Shown in pieces: positions 48,371 through 60,999 of a stretch of DNA of 64,000 nucleotides. The stretch is from Clusia tigrina (taxonomy: Eukaryota > Arthropoda > Insecta > Diptera > Clusiidae). The stretch is taken from contig OV050032.1 of the NCBI GenBank assembly GCA_920105625.2, forward strand, positions 12,956,807 to 13,020,806. Reading direction: 5' to 3'. The notes beneath the pieces are model-generated. The model was not told the origin of the DNA. It saw nothing but the letters and a program-made list of their open reading frames with translations, and searched no databases. The position numbers were made by a program, and so were the translations under genes. Position 1 is the first letter of the stretch, and the number at the start of each line of letters is the position of its first letter.

Positions 48371-49790
48371 GAGGATTCATCGGATCAACGAATGAACCAA
48401 CTCGTTAGGACCACAGTTCCAATATTGAACAAATGTTACGGGTATTTTCCGTCTTGTATGGGGGGGAAAAGGCGCTCGAACCTTTGAAGGTAGAAGTGAC
48501 ACATAACGTAGGCCATGCTGACGAACCCAGTTAACTAAGCAATGTCTCGGTCAGTGTAGTGGTAGAAACACTCTATGCTGAAGACCGGTCACACACAATT
48601 TGAGGCGCATTTTTAGTCTACACTTGCTGCTGCCTTTCCGTATGGAGATTAGAACCGGACCAGTTCCCACGCTCAGAAGAACTGAACTCACGCAAATGTT
48701 CCTCTCTAATATCAATAAATCAATTCCCATTTGTTCACGCCTCCGCCTAATGGCGTAACAACTGAAATTACTACCTGCGCCTTCAGTGAAATTATGCCCA
48801 CTTTATATGCAGAGGGGGAATGGAAAGGCAGCCGCGGCCAACGGGAATTTTGAGTGATGTGCCGCTGGCTCCCTGTCAAATGGCTTCCTAACAATTTTTA
48901 ATATCTATGCAAATGAACATAAATAAATTGCCGGCATTGTTTTTATTATCATTACAACAACCACTGTTCTTGTGCTCTCGGAGTTAGTGTGGCTATTGGC
49001 AGTGTTGTTGTTGTTGTTGTTGTTGTTGTTGCAGTTGTTGCTTAATGCACTTAGCCAGCAACACATAAAAGCCAACACATTTGAACGCTTGTACCGTCCA
49101 AATCTCCAGGGCTTAATTAAAGGACATTATGTGAAAAACAGCAACAATAACAACAACAACAACAACAACAACCACAGAAGTTATTGGGCAAAAAAAGGAC
49201 CACGGATGGCTTTGCCAATCCAAGGGAGGATTCTCAGTAAATGAAATGTTTGTTCTAATTTTTTGCTTGAACCGCTTCTCCAAAAAAGCAAACAAGCGAC
49301 ACAATTGGTAAGGGAACAATTTCGTCCAACTTTGCGAAGGACGAACGGACGACCAGGATGGGACAGCCAGGTGGCGGTGGACAAGAACATTAGAACCGGG
49401 GTGGGGTCATGGGCCGGTTGGCCGGCTGAATGTGTTTTCTTTGCGCCCTGACAACGCACGAAGATGATGGGTAATAACAATTGTGAATGGTGGCGCGGAG
49501 ATGGAGTCCGTCTGCCATCATTGCTGAGTGAGGGCTGCAAAGATAGTTGCGAGAAAAAATGCGATGGACTGGAGTGTAAACTCAATGAGTGAGTTATAAC
49601 AAACACCCAATAAAGATACAACAATTCCCTCCATTAAGGGTGATCTGCCTGGAATAAACGACACCTTTTTTTGAACTCTCACTCTTTTCATATATTTTCC
49701 GCTCTCTTTTCGTTAAAGCTATTCCCCCCCCACGCAATCTAAGATTTACACTCTAGTTAGAGACAGAAAATAGATATAGAGCGGGGTAGT
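48371..49790. other. Unassigned DNA with opposed GTT and AAC runs
   Basis: (GTT)n at 49003-49031 and (AAC)n at 49151-49172 are complementary and only ~120 bp apart, so they could pair. No gene recognised. Confidence 0.5.
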
Positions 49791-49828
49791 GGGATAAGAG
49801 AGAGAGAGAGAGAGAGAGAGTGAGTGAG

Positions 49829-49875
<47 letters not shown>

Positions 49876-51735
49876 CAGAGAGAGAGATAGAGATGGAGAA
49901 ATATAGACAGGGAGAGAGAGACATAAAGAGATGGAGAGATAGAGAAGGAGAGAGAGAGCCAGAAGGAGAGATATAGAGGGAGGGGAGATAGAGAGAGATA
50001 GAAAGATATAGAGGGAGAGATAAAGGGGGTGGGAGATAGAGGGAAAGAGGGAAAGAGGGAGGAAGAGGGAGAGAAAGAGAAAGAGAGAGATATATATGTA
50101 GAGGGGGAGAAATAGAGAAGGAGAAATAGAAAGAGAGAGAGATAGAGAGAGATATATATAGAGAGAAATATATATAGAGACGGAAAAATAGTGAGGAAGA
50201 GATATATATGGAGAGGGAGAGATAGAGAAGGAGAGAGATAGACAGAGAGAGAGGACGTAAGACAAATAGGGTGAGACAGAGAAGGAAAGAGGTGGAGTGA
50301 GGGTGAGAGTGAGAAAGAAAAAAAAAGAAAGAAAGGGAGGTATGAAGGCAAACAGAAAAAAGGAGATAAAGAAAAACAAAGAAAGAAAGAATGAGAGAGA
50401 GAAAGAAGGAAAGACAGAAAGAAACAAAGAAATAAAGGAGAGACAGAAATAAAAAAAACAGAAAGCAAGAAAGAAGGAGAGACAGAAGCAAAGAAATACA
50501 GAAAGAAATAAAGAAGTGACAGAAGCAAAGAAAGACAAAAAGTAAGAAAGAAAAAGAGAGAGAAACAGAGAAAGACAGGATCAAAGAAAGGAGAGACAGA
50601 AACAAAAAAAGACAGAAAGAAAGAAAGAAGGAGAGACAGAAACAAAAAAAGACATAAAGAAAGAAGGAGACACAGAAACAAAGAAAGACATAAAGAAAGA
50701 AATAAAGAAACAAAGAAAGAGGGAGAGACAGGAACAAAAAAAACAGGAAGAAAGAAAAAAGGAGATACAGAAGCAAAGTAAGACAGAAAGAAAGAAAGAA
50801 GAAGAGACAGAAACAAAGAAAGATAGAATCAAAGAAAGGAAAGACAGAAACAAAGTAAGACAGAAAGAAAGAAAGAAGAGACAGAAGCAAAGAAATACAA
50901 AAAAAAAGAAAGAAGAAACAGAAGAAAAGAGAGACAGAAATAAAGAAAGAAAAAGAGACAGAAACAAAGATAGGAGGAGAGACAGGAAGAAAGAAGAAGA
51001 AAAAGAAACAAAGAAAGAAAGAAAGACAGAAAGAAAGAAAGAAGAGACAGAAGCAAAGAAAGACAAAAAGAAAGAAAGAAGAGACAGAAACAAAGAAAGA
51101 CAGAATCAAAGAAAGGAGAGGCAGAAACAAAGAAAGACAGAAAGCAGGAAATAAATAAAGAAGAAGAGACAGAACCAAAGAATGAAGGAGAGACAGAAAG
51201 AAAGAAGAAGAGACCGAAACAAAGAAAGATAGAATCAAAGAAAGGAAAGACAGAAACAAAGTAAGACAGAAAGAAAGAAAGAAGAGACAGAAGCAAAGAA
51301 ATACAAAAAAAAAGAAAGAAGAAACAGAAGAAAAGAGAGACAGAAATAAAGAAAGAAGAAGAGACAGAAACAAAGATAGGAGGAGAGACAGGAAGAAAGA
51401 AGAAGAAAAAGAAACAAAGAAAGAAAGAAAGACAGAAAGAAAGAAAGAAGAGACAGAAGCAAAGAAAGACAAAAAGAAAGAAAGTAGAAGGTATAGAAAC
51501 AAAGAAAGAATCAAAGAAACAATCAAAGAAAGGAGAGACAGAAACAAAAAAAGACAGAACCAAAGAAAGAATGAGAGATAGAAACAAAGAAAGAAGGAGA
51601 GACAAAAACAAAGAAAGACTGAAAGTTTAAAAAAGAGAAAGAAAAAAATAAATAAAAAGAAGAAAGAAAAACGCACAAGAGAAAAAAGGTATAAAAGGAA
51701 AAAAGAAAATATTCAAGAAAGAAAAAAGTGGAAGA
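49791..51735. repeat. 1.9-kb polypurine tract (GA, GAAA, GAGACAGAAA)
   Basis: The plus strand is almost entirely A and G with isolated C and T. The first part is (GA)n and GAGATA units, the rest GAAA and GAGACAGAAACAAAGAAAGA units. A segment of roughly 250 bp at ~50822 recurs ~406 bp later at ~51228. Minus-strand frames of up to 639 codons (Ser/Leu/Phe) are artefacts of the composition. Confidence 0.95.
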
Positions 51736-52135
51736 AAGCACGATGCTATTTTGTACTTAAATTCAACCGCCGTTACCGACATCTTCACTTCTCTCACTCT
51801 TCGTCACAGCAGAAGGAAAAATTATATCTACGGAAATATATTAAATTGTAGGCCCAGTTTATGTAAGGATACGTACGTGTGCATGTGCATGTACATGCGA
51901 GTACCTACGTATGAAAATGGGTAAATGGGTTAATGAATGTATGCGTGTGTATGTGTGTTTGCGTGTGTGCCGTGAACCACTGAAAATGTTGTGCTACTCG
52001 CTTTGAAGAGCTTAGCAAATAAACGCTAAAAGCGAACTACACTAAAACCACAGCAAAGCAGACGGATGTGGCAGAGACATTTCCATTTTGCCATCAATCA
52101 ACCACAAATATACAGCCACGCAACTCACCCATACA

Positions 52136-52184
<49 letters not shown>

Positions 52185-53621
52185 AGTCATACGTGCACAC
52201 CGTATACTTGTACAGTCGTATTGTCGCTTTGACTCCTCTGCAGGGAAAGTGCAAATCAAGGTTCAAGTGAAAATGTAAGCAGATTACCAAGTCGAGTTCG
52301 CCTCACAGCCCGGCTAATGCCACCACCACGGCCAGGCACCGTTTTTTCCACTGCTCCAGTGTTTTCGTGGCTGAAAAGCGCGAAAACAGGCAGCCATGCA
52401 GTTGGCAGCGTTTACTCGTAGACACTGATTTATGTGTGCGTCCGCGCTGGTTACCAAATTGGTGGCCACGAATCGGGCGTAAACTAGTGAGTCTCTGTGC
52501 ACATTGCTGGAGACAACATGCAAATAAGATTTGTCTCGCCATCTAAGAATGTGAGCGTACTGTCAAGAAAATTTGGCAGGATCCTGCACCAAGGAGCTTA
52601 CAGAGAGACCACTAAACGGAACAAATATGTTGAGAATAGCACAAATATGGACACATGGCCAGAAGGCGCGGGTAATTGCCTCCGCTGTCACCTCGTGTGT
52701 TCACGTGTAGAGGAGCGGGAGAGCGACAAGTATACTCGACTTTATGGTACTCATGCCAACTGACAGTAGAGTGGTCTTTGTGTCCTCCTCGCGACAAACG
52801 TGGTCAGCAATTGGGTCACTTAATTAGCAGCTCCACTTTCACATGTTTCCATATTCTCCACGCATCGATTTGAGTAAATTTTTATGGAATATGAATATTT
52901 CCACCTACTTATCTTCCACTTCCCCCGTGTTTGTTGAACCCATTGGAAGTAGTATTTAAACACAGCTCCTTACAGTTGTGTGGACTACTGCTTCAGCAGT
53001 CTCCGAGTTGTTGCTGGTGTGCGTATGTCGGCTGAGGTAGTGTAGTACACCACGCACCCTAAGGCCATGCTGGCTTCACTGATTCTGTGGCACAACCGCA
53101 CAGCCACTTCGAGCTGTTGGCTGATGGAGTGAGTCGTGCAGATCCATTCCAGCATCCGTGTACGAGTGTGTGTGCATGAGTGCACTCTGAACGTATGAAT
53201 TTGAATGTGTCCGTGTGCGTGTGTGTGCGTGTGTGTGCGTGTGTGTGTGTGTGTGTAGTTGTCATTTGGCAACAAAACATTCCGCACACGTACCACGTAC
53301 AGAAATTATTAATAAATAAGGCCAAATATTTAATTTGTACGCTCACAAATGGCATTGTTAACAAATTCCGCAATAATAAAGAGTCCAATATATCAAACGG
53401 GCAGCCGACTAACAAACCAATTCCAGAAAGAATGAACGAATGAAGCCAGCAGCCGGCAGCCAGCCGCTCATGGACACAGCGCACCGCACGCCAACAAAGC
53501 GCACGAATTGCGGACGCCGAAGGACATTTATTATGTGGTGTTCCCAGCCTAGCGGGGCTGGGGCGAGCGGCATCCCAGCTAAGCGGAATTTATTGCGTGT
53601 TACATTATGAGTCCGTGTGCG

Positions 53622-53656
<35 letters not shown>

Positions 53657-54169
53657 CCGCATGTGAATAGCGCGTAGCTTGGCATTCAGCTTATGTTGCA
53701 GCGCGCAGTTGACAATCCTACAATTGCATAAGCAACAAGCGGCGGCAATAAATACCCAAATCAATAACAAAAGCAAAACAATTAAACCATTAAGCGCGCT
53801 AATTAATAACAACGGAGTGGCAACACACACAAATAATTTTAGTTTTCATTTTAATTAGTACAATTATAATCCACAGAACGCCACTGATTGCCCACCCGCC
53901 AGTGCTATGACTGAATGCTAAGTAGCTGAATCGATTTGGGGGAGTTTCCAATTGACCTGTTCCAGAGACAGTTCCCTTTTCGCTCGAATTCAACTGTGCA
54001 GGTGCTAGGAAGGTAAGAAGCGGTGCCTCTTCCAAGTCAACGCTCAGGCCACAATTCAGAGAGTCTTGCTAATGGGAAGCTACTCTTGGCATCTTTCTTT
54101 GCTGATTATCGCTACAGCAGTTTTCTAGTTACTTTGATTAGGGAGAATACCACGATCTCCGCTTGGAAC
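51736..54169. other. Unassigned DNA with CA, GT and CT runs
   Basis: (CA)n at 52130-52182, (GT)n at 53208-53257, (CT)n at 53623-53648 followed by GT. No gene recognised. Confidence 0.45.
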
Positions 54170-55345
54170 TCGATGAGAGTGCAGTCGATGTGAGTTCAAT
54201 AAGAGTTCAATGTGAGCTTGACGTACGTTCGTTGTGAGTTCCATTAGTTCGATGTGAATTCGATCTGAGTTCCATGTGAATTCCATATTTGTTGAATTTG
54301 AGTTTGATATGAGTTCAATGAGAGTTCATTGTGAGTTCCGTGTGAGTTCGATAAGAGTGAGTTTGATTGATGTAAGTTCGTTCTGAGTTCCAGGTGAGTT
54401 CGATATTAGATCAATGTGAGTTCGTTGTGAGTTCCATGTAAGTTCAATAAAAGTTCAATGTGAGTTTGATGTGAGTTCGTTGCGAGCTCATTTTGAATTC
54501 TATATAAGTTCAATGTGAGTTCGTTGTGAGTTCCATGTAAGTTTGTCATAAGTTCAATAAAGGTTCAATGTGAGTTTGATGCGAGTTCGTTGTGAGTTCG
54601 TTGTGAGTTTGTTTTGAGTTCGATATAAGTTCAATACGAGTTCAATCTGAGTTTGTTGCGAGTGCGTTTTGAATTCGATATAAGTTCAAAGTGAAGTTGA
54701 TGCAAGTTCCACGTGAGTTCGTTTTGAGTTCGATATGCGGGTTCAATGAGAGTTCCATGTGAGTTCAATGTAAGTTCGTTCTGAGTTCCAGGTTAGTTCG
54801 ATATGAGATCAATTTGAGTTCGTTGCGAGTTCGTTTTGAGTTCGATATAAGTTCAATGTGAGTTCTTTGTGAGTTCCACGTGAGTTCGCTGGGAGTTCCA
54901 TGTAAGTTTATCATAAGTTCAATAAAGGTTCACTGTGAGTTTGATGCGAGTTCGTTGTGAGTTCGTTTTGAGATTGTTTTGATTTCGATATAAGTTCAAT
55001 AAGAGTTCAATCTGAGTTTGATGTGAGTTCGCTTTGAGTTTGTTTTGAGTTCGATATAAGTTCAATAAGAGTTCAATCTGAGTTTGATGTGAGTTCCACG
55101 TGAGTTCTTTGTGAGTTCCACGTGAGTTCGTTGTGAGTTCCATGTAAGTTCGACAAAAGTTCAATAAGAGTTCAATCTGAGTTTGATGTGTCTTCGTTGT
55201 GAGTTCGATATAAGCTCAATCTGAGTTTCATGTAAGTTCCATATGAGTTCGTTTTGACTTCGATATAAGTTCAATGGGAATTTGATGTAAGTTTGATTTG
55301 AGTTGGATGCAAATTCGATGTAAGCTCAATGTGCGTTCAATGTAG
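54170..55345. repeat. GAGTTC minisatellite, 1.2 kb
   Basis: Irregular 10-13-bp units of GTGAGTTCGAT, GTAAGTTCAAT and GTGAGTTTGAT. Longer blocks recur (for example GATATAAGTTCAATAAGAG at ~54987 and ~55052), pointing to unequal exchange. Confidence 0.9.
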
Positions 55346-57644
55346 CATCTCTGTGAATTGCACAAGTGTCTGGGTCTCTCCATGACGAAAGTTTCATTCC
55401 ATTTGCGATTGTCGAGTTTTATGCTTCTATTCCAACTCAGCTTGCCAATAAATGTTAGCTTCGAAATTTTGTTGATCGAATCTTAATGTACATCAATCCT
55501 GAGGTGTGATATTTGCCAAGGATGTGTGATATTTGTCAGAGGTGTGATATTTGCCAAGGATGCATTCTTATTGAACAGCACATCAAATGAAGAACTGAGC
55601 AGTACGATGTTAAAAAGATGGTCCAATCTTAGTAGAATTTCGAAGTGTACAGACCGTAATCCAACGAAGAACGGTGGAATTATGCCAGCTCCAATGTTCG
55701 TTCCAATGTTCGTTCCGTCTCTCTATAGTCCTTTTGCTAGACTACTTTGAGCTTTAATATTAAAAAAGAAACGAAAAGTGAACTGTTCCAGCAATTTCCA
55801 CGAATTGGACGGATGATCAGAAGGAAACAATTGAATGTATCAAGTCAGTCGAATTAATTAAATGGTAGCTCCGTGCCTCTCTCTATACTGGTGTGAATAG
55901 TCTTTCAATCGCGGCTTCAAATATGCCAACAAAATTCTAAGGGGGAAACAGATTTTAACACATTGAATGCATCTGGCTAGGTGAACCTTCGAAGGGCAGG
56001 GTCAATCTTAGCACCAGCGTTCATATTCATTCACAAATGTGCTCAGGAATATACATATACATATACATATGACCACCCTGCCTCTAGAGAGAATAGTGCA
56101 TAGCGCAATTAGAATGCCAATAATACTCCGTAGTCCACTAATAACATTGGCAGCCTGTCCGAATGAATCGCAAAGGGCAGTGACGAAGGACGAAGAATGA
56201 AGAACGAAGAACGAACAACTACGGTTATTATAACAAAATAACATTTGGGAATACATAACGCCAACATTCATTATACACCTCAATAAGCGTGGCATATTTC
56301 TGACGTGGGTGGCATCACGTGCCACACATCCTTAATTGAAATCATGTAATTTCGGGCTACACCACCACACAAATCTCTGACCAAGTGAAATTCGCCAGGG
56401 AATTCAGTAAATTACACGAACCGACGCTAAATGCAGCAGCCAACAGCAGCGGAGCCGCATGTTGGCGTGTGCTAAATGCGCGCTTGTGTGGCACCAGGAC
56501 AAGGGAGTGGTCTGGAGTGGCGTGCTTGCGATGCCGCGTCGTAGCTTGGCTTGCTCCGGCATCGAAGGCGTACGGTACACTGCTGGAACTATTGGCATTT
56601 GGGGAATTTCTGGCTTCGATGAAATGTGCCTCTGCACGCAAACACACGCACACACACACCCAGCTGAATACTAAAATTTGTATAATTGCAAAAAATGGCA
56701 GAGACTTGCAGAGAAGTGAAAAGCCAACAGAAGCCAAGAAGGGGAGGGGGCCAATTCGACTTGCAAAATGTCTTCATCATCACGTCGGTCTAGTTTAGCA
56801 TTCCTCCATTCATAAATGCAGGAAATTCTTTTATTGCTCAGCGTTGGGTGAGTTTGGCAGCCGGACAGGAAATATCTCCACTTGTGAATTGCAGGAAAAG
56901 ACAGAAAAAAAGAAAGCAAATGATAAGGTTTGAAATAATGTGGCATGAATTTAAAGAAGTTGGCAAATAATTTGGATGTTCACTTTAAATGCAGAGAGCG
57001 CCCTGGCGCAATGGTCCAGAGACGTGGTCCACAGACGAGCACCTGCCCAAATAGCAGCATGGCGTTAACACTTTAAAGCAATTGTGGTCATGGCCGAGCT
57101 TGGGACAAACGTGTGTCTGCCAGCCACAATTGTTAACCCAGACCCAGCATTCAACTTAGTTTACCTAAGTCGCTCTTTAGTGTGGTCTTCTTTTGAACGC
57201 GGAAGGACCTCCTTGTAATGATGAACGCCTTCAATGAGACTCAATTAGTGGACCTCGCTTTGGTCCATTCCGTCAACGAAGGACTTTAGTGTGTCAGAGT
57301 GGAGTTTAAATGCACATTGCGGCGACTTCTCCACAATAAGTGGCGCAGTTCATGGTGCCTGATTTCTTGAGCTATCATCCGACCATATTCTGCAAATGAG
57401 ATCAAGCCGACACATGAGATCGACGACATGAGATCAACGACATGAGATCGACGACAAACTTCGAGAACTCAGCCGGCAGATTTTCTGCTCCCTCCTGATT
57501 TATTTTGCGTTGAAGCAATCTCAATGCCAACAATATTGATAAGGATTAGATGCAGGGTCGACTCCGTGTCTTTATCGTGACCGATAATGCCTCACTTAAA
57601 GGCTCTGTATGGGGAAAAAAGCTCCTAAGTAACGTTACCTTGGT
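55346..57644. other. Unassigned DNA with short repeats
   Basis: GAGGTGTGATATTTGCCAAG-type units (three) at 55501-55561 and ACATGAGATCGACG (14 bp, three units) at 57412-57456. No gene recognised. Confidence 0.45.
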
Positions 57645-58020
57645 AGGTAGGTACAGCCGTCGCCAGAAGAGCGCAGTTAGACCATAACTGACCCTTTGTG
57701 ATATCGCATGAGACACAAGTTCGAAACATTTGCAAAGGTCCAGTCATTTGGGGATTTTTGTGAAGACGTCGACGGAGCTATGTTCGTATTTGGAATATCT
57801 CCCAAAGAGTCCAGAAAGTAGTCACCCAGGATGCTGAGCCTCCTTCTGGACCGCGCTGGACACGTACCTAACACATATACAATGGACTATTGCTCATCCT
57901 CGTCCATGCAGAAGTCATTTGAGACAATCCCCAGCCATCTACCATTTATACCAGGGTCCAGTGACCCGTTAGGACTTTTACGACGGAGCCTATACTTTGT
58001 CTATTTAGAGATAATACAAC
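57645..58020 (-). mobile_element. LINE remnant 5: same family as 35.3-35.7 kb
   Basis: On the minus strand the order is AATAGACAAAGTATAGGCTC, an LTGHWTL-type segment, GTCP..SRRRLSILGDYFLDS, the GATATCACAAAGGGTCAG 3' UTR block, CGGCTGTACC and tail TACCTACC. Every block has a counterpart at 35339-35720. The knuckle region is frameshifted. Confidence 0.78.
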
Positions 58021-58142
58021 TTTTGAGCACTTGACGTTTGTTTCAGGCCAGGTTAGCCTAGCAATTTTGCATGATGCATGCCTACACTCCAGCACCAGGC
58101 CGCTGCGCTTAAGGATATTGCATTAATTAATAACTTTAACTT

Positions 58143-58470
58143 GGAAAAAAGATTGTGATTAATTATTCGTCGGATTCGACGGATTCGACGGATTCGATGG
58201 ATTCGACGGATTCGATGGTTTCGACGGATTCGACGTCAGGAAAAAAGATTGTGATTAGTTATTCGACGGTTTCGACGGATTCGACGGATTCGACGGTTTC
58301 GACGGATTTGACGGATTCGACGGATTCGACGGATTCGACGGATGATTCGACGGATTCGACGGATGATTCGACGGATTCGACGGATGATTCGACGGATGAT
58401 TCGACGGATTCGACGGATGATTCGACGGATGGTTCGACGGATTCGACGGATGATTCGACGTCAGCTCCGG
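58143..58470. repeat. 9-bp TTCGACGGA minisatellite
   Basis: Units GATTCGACG with GATGATTCG variants. The entry sequence GGAAAAAAGATTGTGATTA occurs at 58143 and again at 58240 within the array, so the junction was duplicated. The plus frame reads Ser-Thr-Asp for 111 codons. Confidence 0.92.
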
Positions 58471-60999
58471 CAACTAACGCCAATCAATGATATTGGTACA
58501 GTTTTTCTGCCTGTTTGAACTGTTGCTAACACGTTATTTATCATCATTGTTGGCTCGACGGTCCTAATTGAACCTTGACCTCCCACTGATATCATGTTAT
58601 TGCCCCAATATAAAAAGTTATCCCCTCCTAATGCATCTGCCATCAGACTTTCATTTCCATTCTCCTTTCCCCCTTCCACAAACAGAGGCCAACCGCCCGA
58701 AATCTTCCGTTGGGTCCCTTATTCCTCAATTTTGTCGATCTCTTCATTCTTGTCGATCTCCTCACTTTCCCTCCCAGCAAAACAGTGTTTCTTCAACACT
58801 TATTCTCCCGGTGGTGTGTAGACACCCTATTCCTGTTGTCTCTGTTGTATTTTGTACACCATCACCCTGGCGAAGCTTTCATATTGTATATAAAGAACCC
58901 CTGAGGTGTCCTTTTTGTTACAAGACGGAGATTCTGAGAATGTAATAATGAACGTAAGGTCTTGCAATGGTGGAAAAGTTTCATCTCGAGATTTTGATGA
59001 ATCTGAACTTTTTATTTACCCAACAAAACCCATAAATGAAACTTTTGACACCCTATGTTCGGTTGTCCTTTTGCCTGGATGTTTATAGCCTATACCGCTC
59101 AGTGGATTGGGAACAAACTTCTCACTTAGGGGTGTCAGAGGATATGTCGATTTTTTGGACTTTCACTTTCACCCTACACTCAAAGAAATAATAGTTTACT
59201 TCCTATTCCGAAAATGATTCTTAGTATTGGCCTCGAATTTCCCAAATTTCCCGACGTCAGATTCCCTCCTTGCGTGTTTCGTCGCTCTTTACGGATTTAC
59301 TCAATTGTCTTTTTTATTTTTTTTTATCTCGCAACTCGAATGGCGCCACACCAAATCAGAGATTATGAATACCACTGCTTCATACCTGCGATTTAAAACA
59401 TAAAACTTTAAAACTGTATCTCGAAAAAAGTGTCAACGCAAATAAAGAAGCATGAAAAGGGAAACGAAACATTCGCATAATGATTTCATAATTGCTCAGA
59501 ACACCCGCGAATCGGAAATGCCATTTGTGTGCTTCTCACAGGGACTTCAATTAAAGGATTACGGCTTAAATGCGCCACACTATTGTAGCAAGCGCTCAAC
59601 TCACACACACACACACACACACACCCATGCATGCACACAGTCCCAGTCATGTCGGTCGGCAGCCTGCGCTAAGCGACCATTTCCTTGGAAGGATGAAATG
59701 AGGTCATTTGCACTTAAAACACACGCACGCACGCATGCACGCAGCCTTCCTTCCTTCATTCAATTTCGTCGCTTTTGTTGTTTCTCTTTGTACACGTTTT
59801 TTGCCGCACAGTTTTTATTGTGGGCACTTTTCTTGGGGGTATGCAATTAATTAAGTTTTAATGTTAATGCATTGTATAAAGCAGAGCAAAATGCCGACAC
59901 ACACACACACAGGCAGACTCGCCCACTCGTCCGTACACCTACGACAGCGCATACGTATGTATTTATACATTGTTACACGCCGCATGCAATTTAAGCGCAC
60001 ATAAATCGAGAATTTCATTCCAGCTTTGCACTTAATTCCACCGCACTCCGCTCCGTGCTGTTCCTGGCCGCTGCTCCACAGAGCCACGCACCGCCTCCAC
60101 GCCGCTCACAATGGCGGCGAAAATGCTTCGTTGCTTGGAAGCGATTTTAAATTTTAATTGGCAACACTGCTGCGGATGAAGCTGCAAATCTTTTCATTGG
60201 ACATAACACACACACTCACTCACACACTCTCACACTCACTCACACACTCTCACACTCACTCACACACTCTCACACATACATACTACTACATACAGCCCTC
60301 CCTCCTCTCAGCCATCGAGTGCCCGGAAACCGCAAATATTGTCAACAACTCGATGTGGAAATTCTGGCCAAGATTTAGTGTCGCAAACACAACAGACGCA
60401 CAACGCAGCCCCGGCACAATGGGGCGGCATGTGTCCATATGGGCATGGCGGGCAATATGCGGAAGCCGTTAAATGACCAGCGAACGGAAGTCGCGACGCG
60501 TCATGAGCAGAGCACATCCAAATAATGCTCGGCGCTTCGGTTTAAAGCGTTCGTTTTCAAAAAATTGCCTTCATTAAATACGTTTAATGCATTCAAAGAA
60601 AATGGCGGACAGAACGCGTTCCACGCCCACAAACATTCACACAGCAAATGGTGGAGAATTTGCGGCGGCGGCGGCCATTTTGTAAAACAATTATTTTATT
60701 AGATTTATGCGCGCGTATTACTCGTAACTAAATGTATTTATGTTGCCAGGCGATATGGAGGAGCGCCATCATACAGGGTGCAGTTCGGTGGAATGCATGA
60801 GTGATGGTCAAACAAGAGCCCTGGGCGGGAGGTTCTTTGCACTGTTCGGGTTGGCATACGTCGTGTATTCGGTAGCAGGAGAATTCCAAGTGGCATATAA
60901 TCGGGTTCTTTTCCTATTATTCCCCAATATCGATGTTAGTATTTATGTACCCATGCAGTGCGAGCGTCACGAGCAACAATTGCAGCCCACAAAATAGTT
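58471..60999. other. Unassigned DNA with CA and CACTCA repeats
   Basis: (CA)n at 59600-59622 and three 20-bp units CACACTCACTCACACACTCT at 60210-60272. No gene recognised. Confidence 0.45.

Noticed and set aside
49757..51676. 639-codon minus-strand open frame of Ser, Leu and Phe
   Set aside because: It follows the polypurine tract exactly; parallel frames are open too. Composition, not coding.
58155..58490. 111-codon Ser-Thr-Asp repeat protein
   Set aside because: A 9-bp minisatellite keeps all frames open; no start context, flanking domain or conservation.
60740..60997. 85-codon frame just before the 46-bp array
   Set aside because: It has a hydrophobic middle but no recognisable family, no poly(A) signal at a fitting distance and no other coding evidence.
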